From NCBI RefSeq assembly GCF_000380645.1, contig NZ_AQXZ01000015.1, positions 124,001-188,000 on the forward strand: 64,000 nt of DNA, read 5' to 3'. Positions 35,553 through 42,724 of the stretch are shown in pieces; position 1 is the stretch's first letter, and the number at the start of each line of letters is the position of its first letter. The stretch comes from Smaragdicoccus niigatensis DSM 44881 = NBRC 103563. Lineage in GTDB: Bacteria > Actinomycetota > Actinomycetes > Mycobacteriales > Mycobacteriaceae. A program made the position numbers and the translations under genes. The notes below the pieces were generated by a model. That model was not told the origin of the DNA and searched no databases. It saw nothing but the letters and a program-made list of their open reading frames with translations.

Positions 35553-35906
35553 TCAGCCGATAGGCCCACGGTCGTTGCTGGGGGCGGGAAAGAGTGCCGA
35601 CGGTACCCGAGTGCGAATACACGCTGTGGACAGCCATTGCTGCCGTTCCCTTTCTTCCAGTAGTTGTGTGTTGCGGTGCTCAAGATCCAAGACCATCGCG
35701 ATGCCGGCGAGGTTCAGGCCATGGGAGAGCAGATCGGCGATGCGCCGTAACCGGTCCAGATCGTTGGCGCTGTACCGGCGGGTCCCGCCCTCGCTGCGCG
35801 TTGGGGTGAGCAGACCCCGCGTCTCGTAAAGACGCAAGGTCTGCACCCCCATCCCGACCAGCTCGGGGCCACCGAGATCCCATAAACGCCCTGATCAGTG
35901 CGTTCT
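35553..35906 (-). pseudogene. Frameshifted MerR/HspR-like regulator
   Basis: Two frames together give a MerR-type helix-turn-helix: TDQGVYGISVA in one frame and ELVGMGVQTLRLYE, RGLLTP, GGTRRYSANDLDRLRRIADL in the next. Restoring one missing base near 35869 would join them into the family pattern ISVAAELVGMxxQTLRLYE. No ATG or GTG precedes TDQGVYG (the codon there is CGC), so the start is also lost. The C-terminal 20 residues look random. The 960 bp from 35295 to 36256 hold no intact gene apart from this relic, the doubtful ORF and the hexamer repeat. Confidence 0.7.
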
Positions 35907-35975
35907 GTCCTGCGTTCAACGGTGCTGCGTGACCGACTGCTCAGGTCTCTCTGGACATGTTGCGCCCGGGCCGCG

Positions 35976-36017
35976 CCCGCACCCGCACCCGCACCCGCAC
36001 CCGCACCCGCACCCGGA
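35976..36017. repeat. Tandem hexamer repeat (CCCGCA)6
   Basis: Six perfect copies of CCCGCA (35976-36011) followed by one imperfect copy (CCCGGA). The repeat is upstream of the broken MerR gene on its strand. Such short tandem repeats can change copy number by slippage. No coding frame through it is convincing (it would encode alternating Val-Arg or Ala-Gly). Confidence 0.85.
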
Positions 36018-36256
36018 GAACACGGTCGCACCGCAACCTTGGTCGGCGCAAAGATCTGAACGCCGTTAACGGGCCTCTGTGAGGTCCAACATTCACGTTC
36101 AGCGCCGAGCTCAGCCGGGGTCGTATTACCCGCCATACGTATCGCCACTCAGACGCACCCGACAACAGCGAATTGTTCACTGCAATTGGATCATCCGTTC
36201 AGCCGTGAATCTCACGGCCCTCTCGCCGGCCTGGATGAACTTTGTCGGACGAACGA

Positions 36257-37354
36257 CTAAGCGACACACCGGGTGGGTTCGGAGCGGTAACGCGACGGCC
36301 GGCCGTCCACGCCGGCTAACTTCCAGGCTGGACGGGTCAGCGGCGTGAGGAGACTCGTTTCGATAGCCAGGGCGCGGACATCTGCGGCGCAATCGGCGCG
36401 CAGTCGGCTGAGCAACGGACTGTTCCACCCGTAAGCCTCGCCAAAGACTTCGGGCGGGATGCCCATCGCTTCGACGTCCTTCGGACTGGGCACCATAATC
36501 GCCCAGAATCCGATCGTCATGAGGAACGGCGTCGCCAACCCAGTCGCAATTCGAGTCAGCGCCGAACGGGACGGGGCGTGACGCTCGAGCCACGCGTGAG
36601 CAAACCCGATGTGGCGCGCCTCCTCGGCAACGTGAATCTGCATGATTCGGTCGAGTAGCGGGTTGGTCCCGCCACTGCGCAAGATGCTCTTCTGGACGTG
36701 ATCGATCGGCTCCTCGCCGGCGAGGATGATTTGAAAGAAGAACGATGGCCACAAGGTCCCGAGCATGCCGACCAGCGGGAACACGTTCTTCAGCCAAGGC
36801 CGTAGCCCGGTGGCTTCAGGGCAAGCGCGGTTGGTGAACTCCTGAAACATTTGTATGTGGTGGGTTTCCTCGGTGAGTTCGTGCATGAAGTAGCGGAACT
36901 CCGGGTTGCCGTTCTTCAGCCCCATCAAGAACTGGGTGCCACCGAGCAGAAGCAGCTGTTCGAACTGGGAGCCGCACTTCGTGATGGCAGCGAGCCGAAG
37001 CCGCGCAACTTCAGCCCGACGTTCGGCCGGCAGGTTGCGGTACCAGTCAGTGTGGGCGAGCGGGTCGATGTCCGGGAGTTTCCACTCCGTTGTCGTGCCG
37101 TCGACATCGAACTCCGGTGAGTCCCACGCGATGTCTTTGAACGCTTCGAACCGGGTTCCGTGTGCTGACGCCTCCGAGAGGGTTCGGAGCGTTTCCTCGT
37201 AGGCGTTTCGGCTGGGCGTATCGGACGTTCTAGCTGTGGTTTTCCCGCCAGCCCCCAATTCAGCAAGCTTGAGGGCGCCGCCGATTACCCCGGTTGCAGC
37301 CTGCGCCGCACCAACCACGGAGCGAATGACGGCGTTGTCAGTCACGTGTCCCAC
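36257..37354 (-). CDS. AurF-like diiron oxygenase
   Basis: 365 residues of the AurF/p-aminobenzoate N-oxygenase family (non-haem diiron four-helix bundle). The iron-ligand helices are visible as GSQFEQLLLL, HELTEETHHIQMFQEF and IHVAEEARHIGFAHAW (paired ExxH motifs). AurF itself oxidises aryl amines to nitro groups; relatives desaturate or hydroxylate other substrates. It stands alone on its strand, with about 180 bp of upstream sequence up to the terminator of the tRNA cluster. The substrate cannot be predicted. Confidence 0.82.
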   Translation of the reverse strand: MGHVTDNAVIRSVVGAAQAATGVIGGALKLAELGAGGKTTARTSDTPSRNAYEETLRTLSEASAHGTRFEAFKDIAWDSPEFDVDGTTTEWKLPDIDPLAHTDWYRNLPAERRAEVARLRLAAITKCGSQFEQLLLLGGTQFLMGLKNGNPEFRYFMHELTEETHHIQMFQEFTNRACPEATGLRPWLKNVFPLVGMLGTLWPSFFFQIILAGEEPIDHVQKSILRSGGTNPLLDRIMQIHVAEEARHIGFAHAWLERHAPSRSALTRIATGLATPFLMTIGFWAIMVPSPKDVEAMGIPPEVFGEAYGWNSPLLSRLRADCAADVRALAIETSLLTPLTRPAWKLAGVDGRPSRYRSEPTRCVA

Positions 37355-37537
37355 TGATCCTCCTCGGATTTACATTGGACGGTGCATCCAACGTAACACC
37401 ACGACTGGACGCAGTGGTCAAATCTGTCAGTTTCGTGGACAACACAGCCTGTTTGTCAGGCGATGTCGGCATGCTTGATCGAGGGACACGCAGCCTGGGA
37501 ATCCGCCGCGCACTGCGGCAGATTGTGCAGAGAATGC

Positions 37538-37566
37538 AAAAAGCCCGGCCATCGGCCGGGCTTTTT
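37538..37566. terminator. Bidirectional intrinsic terminator
   Basis: A 13-bp perfect stem with A5 on one side and T5 on the other around an ATC loop (core AGCCCGGCC/GGCCGGGCT). It follows the tRNA-Phe gene of the leftward tRNA cluster and can work in both directions. Confidence 0.9.
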
Positions 37567-37570
37567 AATG

Positions 37571-37644
37571 TGGCCAGAGCCGGGATCGAACCGGCGACCT
37601 TCCGCTTTTCAGGCGGACGCTCGTACCAACTGAGCTACCTGGCC
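37571..37644 (-). tRNA. tRNA-Phe (GAA)
   Basis: A 74-nt cloverleaf on the minus strand: acceptor GGCCAGG paired with its 3' complement, D-loop TAGCTCAGTTGGT, anticodon loop CTGAAAA (anticodon GAA) in a TCCGC/GCGGA stem and T-arm GGTTCGATCC. CCA is not encoded. Last gene of the Glu-Asp-Phe cluster. Confidence 0.95.
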
Positions 37645-37680
37645 GGACAGTACCAAGGGCACTGTATCGCAAATATTTTG

Positions 37681-37754
37681 CGACCCTGACGGGACTTGAA
37701 CCCGCGACCTCCGCCTTGACAGGGCGGCGCGCTAACCAACTGCGCCACAGGGCC
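37681..37754 (-). tRNA. tRNA-Asp (GTC)
   Basis: A 74-nt cloverleaf on the minus strand with anticodon loop CTGTCAA (GTC) in a CCGCC/GGCGG stem, T-arm GGTTCAAGTCC and discriminator G. Middle gene of the cluster. Confidence 0.95.
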
Positions 37755-37778
37755 TTGCTTTCCGTCCGAAGACGGTCG

Positions 37779-37851
37779 TACTCCCTACGGGATTCGAACC
37801 CGCGCTACCGCCTTGAAAGGGCGGCGTCCTAGGCCACTAGACGAAGGGAGC
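37779..37851 (-). tRNA. tRNA-Glu (TTC)
   Basis: A 73-nt cloverleaf on the minus strand with anticodon loop CTTTCAA (TTC) and the characteristic CGTCTAGTGGCCTAGGAC D-arm. First gene of the leftward Glu-Asp-Phe cluster. Confidence 0.94.
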
Positions 37852-37963
37852 TCGTCAGGTCTGTCCTGCCGATCTCATCAACGGCTATCCGTTGGGAGCG
37901 AAGTTAGCTTAGGACACAATCGCTTGATTCCCCAAACCGTGAGTTCAGAACGGTTTTGGATGA

Positions 37964-38566
37964 TCAGCTCGCGGTCCACCCCGGTGCGGCCATCGCCGCA
38001 ACGAAGATGTCGAAGACCTGCCGGAAGCGAGTCCTCAGGTCGGTCGCGTCACCCAGTCCGTTGACGAAGAACTGGCCGATGAGCGTCGCCAGCAGGAGAC
38101 GGCAGAACTGTTTGGGGTCGACATCTTCGCGCAACTCCCCCGCTTCCAGAGCCCGCTGTGCCACATCTTCGAACGTAAGAAGCCAGTTCGCCGACGCCGC
38201 CAACACGTCTTGGAAGAAATCCGGGTCCTGAGTCAGGCGGAAGCCGGCTTGCACGACCATCTCGTCGATGAGCGCCCCAGCGATCTCGTCGCAAAAGAGT
38301 CGGAGCGAATTCAGGGGCGTGATCTCGGGATTGGAGAACAGCGGCTCGGTGATCGCCACCTGTTGTTCGAGCGCCGCCTCGAGGACAGCCTTGGCCAGGT
38401 CTTCCTTCGAGTCGAAGTGGAAGTAGAGGGCGCCCTTCGTGGCGCCCGAACCCTCGAGAATCCGGTTGAGAGACGCAGCCGCGTACCCGCTGCGACCGAA
38501 CTCGATCGCAGCTGAGTTGATGATCGAAGCACGCGTCCGCTTCGCCCGCTCTTGCTGCCGCGCCAT
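37964..38566 (-). CDS. TetR-family regulator, gamma-butyrolactone-receptor-like (ScbR/ArpA type)
   Basis: 200 residues. The HTH RTRASIINSAAIEFGRSGYAAASLNRILEGSGATKGALYFHFDSKEDLAKAVLEAA is typical of autoregulator receptors; the C-terminal domain includes ALIDEMVVQAGFRLTQDPDFF and QFFVNGLGDATDLRTRFRQVFDIF. The ATG at 38566 is chosen over the 14-residue-longer frame, which lacks a ribosome site. No butyrolactone synthase (AfsA-type) gene is in the window, so it may sense another small molecule. It stands alone between tRNA genes. Confidence 0.85.
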   Translation of the reverse strand: MARQQERAKRTRASIINSAAIEFGRSGYAAASLNRILEGSGATKGALYFHFDSKEDLAKAVLEAALEQQVAITEPLFSNPEITPLNSLRLFCDEIAGALIDEMVVQAGFRLTQDPDFFQDVLAASANWLLTFEDVAQRALEAGELREDVDPKQFCRLLLATLIGQFFVNGLGDATDLRTRFRQVFDIFVAAMAAPGWTAS

Positions 38567-38690
38567 TGGGCCCGTGCCCCTCCGTCCCCCTAGACGACAC
38601 CACACTAAGCGATCAACAGCCGCAACCGTCAGAAATGCGTGGTGTGCCCGGTACAGGTCTGGTCCAAGAGCCGATTACAATCGCTCCCGC

Positions 38691-38763
38691 GCCCCTATAG
38701 CTCAGTTGGTAGAGCTACGGACTTTTAATCCGCAGGTCGTAGGTTCGAGTCCTACTGGGGGCA
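38691..38763 (+). tRNA. tRNA-Lys (TTT)
   Basis: A 73-nt cloverleaf on the plus strand: acceptor GCCCCTA/TGGGGGC, D-loop AGCTCAGTTGGTAGAGC, anticodon loop CTTTTAA (TTT) and T-arm GGTTCGAGTCC; discriminator A, no encoded CCA. Confidence 0.95.
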
Positions 38764-38773
38764 CAAGATGCCG

Positions 38774-38806
38774 GTCGGGGCTGGGGAGTCACACCTCAGC
38801 CCCGAC
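38774..38806 (+). terminator. Hairpin terminator after tRNA-Lys
   Basis: A 10-bp perfect stem GTCGGGGCTG/CAGCCCCGAC around a 13-nt loop, ten bases after the tRNA. It lacks a strong T-run but its position fits termination of the tRNA transcript. Confidence 0.65.
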
Positions 38807-38950
38807 GCCACATCACCCAACCCAACCTGAAGCTCGAGTTCGTCCAGCCAGCTTCAAAGCTTCTGAGTGTCATTCGTTCGAATGATTGTGGAAAAAATTC
38901 GCGAAGCCGAGCGTCAAAATTGATCGCCAGGCAATCGCAAGGAGCCCGTC

Positions 38951-39739
38951 GTGGTCATGAAGCATGTCACCGCGATAACCTCCACCGCCCACGACCCCCG
39001 GTGGGCGTATCGGGTGTTGGCGGCGCTGGCATTTCTCGTCACGATGTCGGTCAGTCCGGCTCCGCGGGCAGCAGCCTTACCAGTCGTGGATTGGGCGTGG
39101 CCCGGCATGCAGTACGACATCTATAAGAACAATCAGTGGTACGAAGGGTGCAGCGTCGGCTTCCCCGCCTGGGACAATGACGGCAACCACTACATAATCT
39201 CCGCCGGCCACTGCTTCCGAGCAGACGACGGAACGCAATATCTAAATCCTGGCGGCTACGGCCTCAACATCTACGCACCCTCGAACCACAACGAGGCGGT
39301 GGGCTGGGAAACGATCTACACCAATCCCAGCAACGGCATGTATGTAGACGTGGCGCTGATAGAGATGTATGCGGACAGCAAGCTCGACGGCACCGGATGG
39401 CCGAACATCCCAGATAATCCAGTCGACGCGGCCGTAGGTGATAGCGCATGCCTGGCCGGTAATCGCCACGATTCGGCGATCTGTGGAACCGTGACCGCAG
39501 TCGGTGCGAACGAGCAGATGATCGGATATCCCTGGACCGAAGCGGTCACCTTCGCGTCATACTGCGGACTGCCGGGCGACAGCGGTGGCGCGGTCTATAA
39601 CGCAAAAGGCGCCCTCGGTATTCACATCAGCGCGGACGATGAACAAAACGGCACGGGCGAGAATTGTTCGAGCCAGTTCATCCCGCTATCACTGGTCCTT
39701 TACGAGCTGCGACTGACCGTCCCGTCACTCACCATCTGA
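38951..39739 (+). CDS. Secreted chymotrypsin-fold serine protease
   Basis: 262 residues. The N-terminus has a basic start and a hydrophobic stretch (VLAALAFLVTMSVSPAPRAAALP, residues 20-44), a signal peptide probably cut after AAA. Catalytic triad: His87 (ISAGHCF), Asp133 (YVDVALI) and Ser211 (GLPGDSGGAVY). Cys in EGCSV and GHCF can form the usual first disulfide. It is compact like streptogrisin-type or mycobacterial trypsin-like proteases, without PDZ or propeptide domains. GTG 38951 has AAGGAG 6 nt upstream; ATG 38957 is an alternative. Monocistronic. Confidence 0.88.
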   Translation: MVMKHVTAITSTAHDPRWAYRVLAALAFLVTMSVSPAPRAAALPVVDWAWPGMQYDIYKNNQWYEGCSVGFPAWDNDGNHYIISAGHCFRADDGTQYLNPGGYGLNIYAPSNHNEAVGWETIYTNPSNGMYVDVALIEMYADSKLDGTGWPNIPDNPVDAAVGDSACLAGNRHDSAICGTVTAVGANEQMIGYPWTEAVTFASYCGLPGDSGGAVYNAKGALGIHISADDEQNGTGENCSSQFIPLSLVLYELRLTVPSLTI

Positions 39740-39766
39740 CACGCCCCTAAGGACGCCAAGGGGGTG
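39740..39766 (+). terminator. Possible hairpin terminator after the protease gene
   Basis: CAC-G-CCCCT pairs with AGGGG-GTG (8 bp with one bulged G) immediately after the stop codon, with no T-run. From here to 40170 I see no convincing gene, only the 21-bp-period repeat noted below. Confidence 0.4.
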
Positions 39767-40114
39767 CGATTTGGGCCGCCTTCGCCGCACGGGTTCAGGT
39801 CACCGACGGTCGCCGCAGGCACGTACTGATACCGAACGACAGGCCCACGCGCGCTTGCGGCGAGAAGCCCTAGATCGGCGGGACGAAGGAACAGTCGTTC
39901 AGCCAATTGAGCAACCAGTCGAGCGTGCTCAGCGTCGTTGTACACGGTCGCCGACCTTAAGAGTTGGCTGTGACCACCGCGACCAGGCGGCTTGCCATCA
40001 GTGATGTATTCACCCACTTAGCATCTGCTCGTCACGCCCCATTCACCCGACGCGTTTCCCGTGCCGATCGGATCGATCATCAGGCCGAGACCGGACTGGA
40101 ATCGACTGTTCAAC

Positions 40115-40148
40115 CGACATTCGGTCGCCGTCAAACGACGTTCGGTCG
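40115..40148. repeat. Two 13-bp direct repeats at 21-bp spacing
   Basis: CGACATTCGGTCG (40115-40127) and CGACGTTCGGTCG (40136-40148), one mismatch, starts 21 bp apart (two helical turns), ending 22 bp before the ATG at 40171. The arrangement suggests a tandem activator or repressor site for the small-protein gene. Confidence 0.5.
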
Positions 40149-40170
40149 GCCTGCACTGACACTTGTCGAC

Positions 40171-40452
40171 ATGACAACCAGCATCGTGAGGGCGACGCTG
40201 AACTCGCCGCCCCTAGTGAAATACGTCCACTGTGAACGCACGCCCGAGTCGACAATTGCCGCACCGAAGGAAACCGAGCAGGCCCGACAATTTCTCCGCG
40301 CGCTGCGTGAAGAACTCAATACTTGCAGCTCAGCCGACACTTCAGACCGACACCAGTCCGCTCAGGTCATCGCCCTGCGCCAGATGGTTCGCGACCTCGA
40401 AATCCGGTTCCCGAACGCATCTCGGTCGCTCGACGCCGAATCAGTGCTCTAG
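40171..40452 (+). CDS. Small helical protein, unknown
   Basis: 93 residues. The second half is charged and helical (ETEQARQFLRALREELN, then AQVIALRQMVRDLEIRFPNA). It shares this layout with the next gene (EQARRFHITLIDQLR, then VVEVRHMIARIHSRFPALG), so the two look like diverged paralogues ending in a helix plus RFPxx. The ATG at 40171 is preferred over the longer frame from 39964, which crosses the direct repeats. Function unknown. Confidence 0.5.
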   Translation: MTTSIVRATLNSPPLVKYVHCERTPESTIAAPKETEQARQFLRALREELNTCSSADTSDRHQSAQVIALRQMVRDLEIRFPNASRSLDAESVL

Positions 40453-40546
40453 AAGGTCCACGCAACAACCCGTCAACGTACGAAATGAAGGTGAACAGAC
40501 GAGCGGTCACATCGTGAGGGATGTCTCACAGGCTCGCGCTGAAACG

Positions 40547-40849
40547 ATGTGGCCGCTCCGGATCGATCTATCGCACGCAATGACGTACGCAGACACTGGC
40601 ATTGGTGCCGACCACAGCCGCGAGCAAGAACAAGCTCGACGCTTCCACATCACGTTGATCGACCAGCTGCGGACAACGCGAGCCGAGCTTCAGTCGGCGA
40701 GGGCAGCGGCCAGAGAGTCGGGCGACGTCGTAGCACGCGACACCCTGTTCCGAGTGGCGAAGTTGGCGCGCGAAGTCGTTGAAGTCCGCCACATGATCGC
40801 CCGGATTCACTCGCGGTTTCCCGCTCTGGGTGCTGACGAAAGACGCTAA
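40547..40849 (+). CDS. Small helical protein, paralogue of the preceding gene
   Basis: About 100 residues, predicted to be a helical hairpin: SREQEQARRFHITLIDQLRT, then ELQSARAAARESGDVVARDTL, then REVVEVRHMIARIHSRFP. No known domain. ATG 40547 is used; GTG 40514 is also possible and neither has a clear ribosome site. It lies 95 bp after the first paralogue and converges on the minus-strand pair at 40865-41319. Confidence 0.5.
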   Translation: MWPLRIDLSHAMTYADTGIGADHSREQEQARRFHITLIDQLRTTRAELQSARAAARESGDVVARDTLFRVAKLAREVVEVRHMIARIHSRFPALGADERR

Positions 40850-40864
40850 GCCCAGATTGAGGGT

Positions 40865-41101
40865 CTACACCCCGAAGCGGGCACGCAAGTTCGACCGCAT
40901 CCGGTTCATGGCCGCCAGCTCCGCATCCTTCGCCTTGATCTGCACGCGGAGACGCGACCGATACCCGCCGGAACGGGCACCGTTCGAGCCGCGCTCGAGG
41001 TTGGCGATGACGCGCTCAAGTTGGCGGATTGCGTCGTCCAGTTCGTCAGCAAGACGCGCGGCCTGAGCAGTGTTGGTGTCGAGCTCTTCCGTGACGGTCA
41101 C
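40865..41101 (-). CDS. Small coiled-coil protein
   Basis: 78 residues with heptad-like patterning (TAQAARLADELDDAIRQLERVIANLE, then QIKAKDAELAAMNRMRSNLRARFG). Its ATG overlaps the stop of the three-helix-bundle gene at 41098 (ATGA), so the two are coupled. It probably acts as a dimerising partner; function unknown. Confidence 0.6.
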   Translation of the reverse strand: MTVTEELDTNTAQAARLADELDDAIRQLERVIANLERGSNGARSGGYRSRLRVQIKAKDAELAAMNRMRSNLRARFGV

Positions 41102-41319
41102 GCGAACGAGGCCGGCATGACGTCGTCATGCTCACCGAGCACACGGTGAACACGGCGCTCGACGAACAGCGGGACGAAGTCGCGGATGCGCGCCGAGTCG
41201 AAGGTCCCGTACGCCATAGTGACAACCTCGGTGATCTTCTCGCGTCCGAGCTCAGGATGAATTTGCGTCAGCCGTTCGATGAGATCGGCGATCGAACGGC
41301 GTTCCTCGTTGGACACCAT
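41098..41319 (-). CDS. Three-helix-bundle dimerisation-domain protein
   Basis: 73 residues. The pattern ERRSIADLIERLTQIHPELG, then TEVVTMAYGTFDSARIRDFVPLFVERRV matches small proteins annotated as three-helix bundle dimerization domain in mycobacteria and relatives. First gene of a two-gene leftward unit with the coiled-coil protein. Role unknown; possibly a protein-protein adaptor. Confidence 0.7.
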   Translation of the reverse strand: MVSNEERRSIADLIERLTQIHPELGREKITEVVTMAYGTFDSARIRDFVPLFVERRVHRVLGEHDDVMPASFA

Positions 41320-41420
41320 AAGGGCGAGGCTACGCTCGCCATGAACTGCACGAATGACATCCCAGGGAACCGTAATCCAGTTTTCAAAACCGTCGATGAC
41401 GCGTTACATCGGGGCGGCAC

Positions 41421-41768
41421 TCAGCCGAACGCGACCGGGTGTTTCGGCTCGTAGATGCCGACCTCGGCGCCGCTCGGCAGCTTGATCGCGGTAAGCCGTC
41501 CCCACCGCAACTCACTCACTCCCCCAACGAATTCGACGCCCTTTTCAGCGAGGTCACGCATCGTTTCCTCGATGTCGTCGGTCATGAAGTACAGCTCGTG
41601 CTTCGGCGCATCCTCGGTCGGATGTACGGCTATCTCCGCCGGCGGCAACGCCACGATCGTCCAACCCCCACCGGCGTCGACGGCACGGGTGCCGAGGATG
41701 TTCTGCAGGAACGCGCGATCGGCGTCCGCGTCGCTGCTGTAGAGGATGACGTGCGCGCCGCTGATCAT
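41421..41768 (-). CDS. VOC-superfamily (glyoxalase/bleomycin-resistance-like) protein
   Basis: About 115 residues with the paired beta-alpha-beta-beta-beta modules of the vicinal-oxygen-chelate fold: HVILYSSDADADRAFLQNILGTRAVDAGGGWTIVALPP, then ELYFMTDDIEETMRDLAEKGVEFVGGVSELRWGRLTAIKLPSGAEVGIYEP. Metal ligands are not obvious from sequence. In M. tuberculosis a glyoxalase-like gene (Rv0546c) also lies next to pitA and the DUF3349 genes, so the linkage appears conserved. ATG 41777 is an alternative start. Confidence 0.85.
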   Translation of the reverse strand: MISGAHVILYSSDADADRAFLQNILGTRAVDAGGGWTIVALPPAEIAVHPTEDAPKHELYFMTDDIEETMRDLAEKGVEFVGGVSELRWGRLTAIKLPSGAEVGIYEPKHPVAFG

Positions 41769-41788
41769 GAATCCCAAGCGTAGGTGCC

Positions 41789-42097
41789 CTAGTCGGTGAA
41801 CGGCCAGCCTTTGCGTTCGAGCCGGGCGCGGACCCGCTCGATGTCTTCCTCGGCAGGCAATTCATTGGTCCGACCGGTGATCGCCACGGCCGCATCCACC
41901 CGAGTGATGGGCTCGATGCCGTCGGTCGTCACCCGCGCGCCATGGATCAGCTCGCGGGTGACCTCCTTGACTTCTTTCCATGTCAGTCGACGTTCGAGCA
42001 GCGCCAGCAACGGCTCGTAACCGGTCTTCGGCACGCCGTGCGCATAACCGGCCCGAAACCACCGCACGAGCCGGTTCAACGCCTCCCGAACCGCCAT
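41789..42097 (-). CDS. DUF3349 protein (first of two)
   Basis: 102 residues with the DUF3349 layout: LVRWFRAGYAHGVPKTGYEPLLALLERRLTWKEVKEVTRELI, then DAAVAITGRTNELPAEEDIERVRARLERKGWPF. It is clearly paralogous to the next gene (same GYPDGIPPKDYFPLLALLRKSLTEEEV module). Function unknown; found beside pitA in mycolata. It is separated by 9 bp from its paralogue on the same strand. Confidence 0.85.
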   Translation of the reverse strand: MAVREALNRLVRWFRAGYAHGVPKTGYEPLLALLERRLTWKEVKEVTRELIHGARVTTDGIEPITRVDAAVAITGRTNELPAEEDIERVRARLERKGWPFTD

Positions 42098-42106
42098 CTC
42101 TCAAAT

Positions 42107-42409
42107 TTAGTTGCTGCCGAACCCCGACAACGGCCAACCGCCGGCCGCGAGCTTGGCCGCGACAAGATGCAGCTCGTCCAAGCCGGGCTCACTCTGCTTG
42201 ACGCGCGTGATCGCCTCGTGGATCTGCTCCTTCGTCACTTCGTTCGGCCGTGCGGCGAGCAGTTGGCCGATGACTCGATCGACCTCTTCCTCGGTCAGCG
42301 ATTTCCGCAGGAGAGCGAGCAGCGGAAAGTAGTCCTTCGGCGGAATTCCGTCCGGATATCCGGCACGCAGCCAGTCCAGAACCTGCGTCAACACGTTTTC
42401 GTTGGCCAT
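42107..42409 (-). CDS. DUF3349 protein (second of two, Rv0543c-like)
   Basis: 100 residues: VLDWLRAGYPDGIPPKDYFPLLALLRKSLTEEEVDRVIGQLLA, then HEAITRVKQSEPGLDELHLVAAKLAAGGWPLSG. A tandem duplicate of the neighbouring DUF3349 gene, lying 9 bp behind the small membrane protein and therefore in the pitA operon. Function unknown. Confidence 0.87.
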   Translation of the reverse strand: MANENVLTQVLDWLRAGYPDGIPPKDYFPLLALLRKSLTEEEVDRVIGQLLAARPNEVTKEQIHEAITRVKQSEPGLDELHLVAAKLAAGGWPLSGFGSN

Positions 42410-42418
42410 TGCCGGCTC

Positions 42419-42721
42419 CTACTTCTTGTCGACGAGGGTCGGGTAGATGTGCTCGAAGCTGACCTTCATCCCGAATCCGGACGAGACGATGATCGTGATG
42501 CCAAGGACGATCGCCGCGATCACGACGACGAAAGCCACCGCGGCGAGAACGTTCCCGAGCGGATTGGGACGATGGATCGTTCCGTCTGCCGCTTCGTGGC
42601 CATTACCGATGGCGAGACCCCGCACCCCGGTCGCGAACAGCGCGGGCAGTCCGGCACCCAGCAGGATGCCGATGAGCAGCACCTTCCAGACCGATTCGAT
42701 GACGAGCTTGAGAGTTTCCAT
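42419..42721 (-). CDS. Small membrane protein of the pitA operon (Rv0544c-like)
   Basis: 100 residues with two hydrophobic helices (residues about 9-33, VWKVLLIGILLGAGLPALFATGV, and about 57-82, NVLAAVAFVVVIAAIVLGITIIVSS) and a soluble C-terminal tail. Its start is 3 bp behind the pitA stop, so they are co-expressed. It may be an accessory subunit of the transporter; this is inference from context. Confidence 0.8.
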   Translation of the reverse strand: METLKLVIESVWKVLLIGILLGAGLPALFATGVRGLAIGNGHEAADGTIHRPNPLGNVLAAVAFVVVIAAIVLGITIIVSSGFGMKVSFEHIYPTLVDKK

Positions 42722-42724
42722 CGG

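Noticed and set aside
35976-36017. CRISPR-like array
   Set aside because: The units are 6 bp without spacers; it is a simple tandem repeat.
37571-38763. tRNA-associated integration site
   Set aside because: No integrase gene, no duplicated tRNA 3' end and no phage-like genes were found near the four tRNAs.
39700-40017. 105-codon minus-strand open frame
   Set aside because: No ribosome site, overlaps the protease 3' end, and no recognisable motif; weak coding character.
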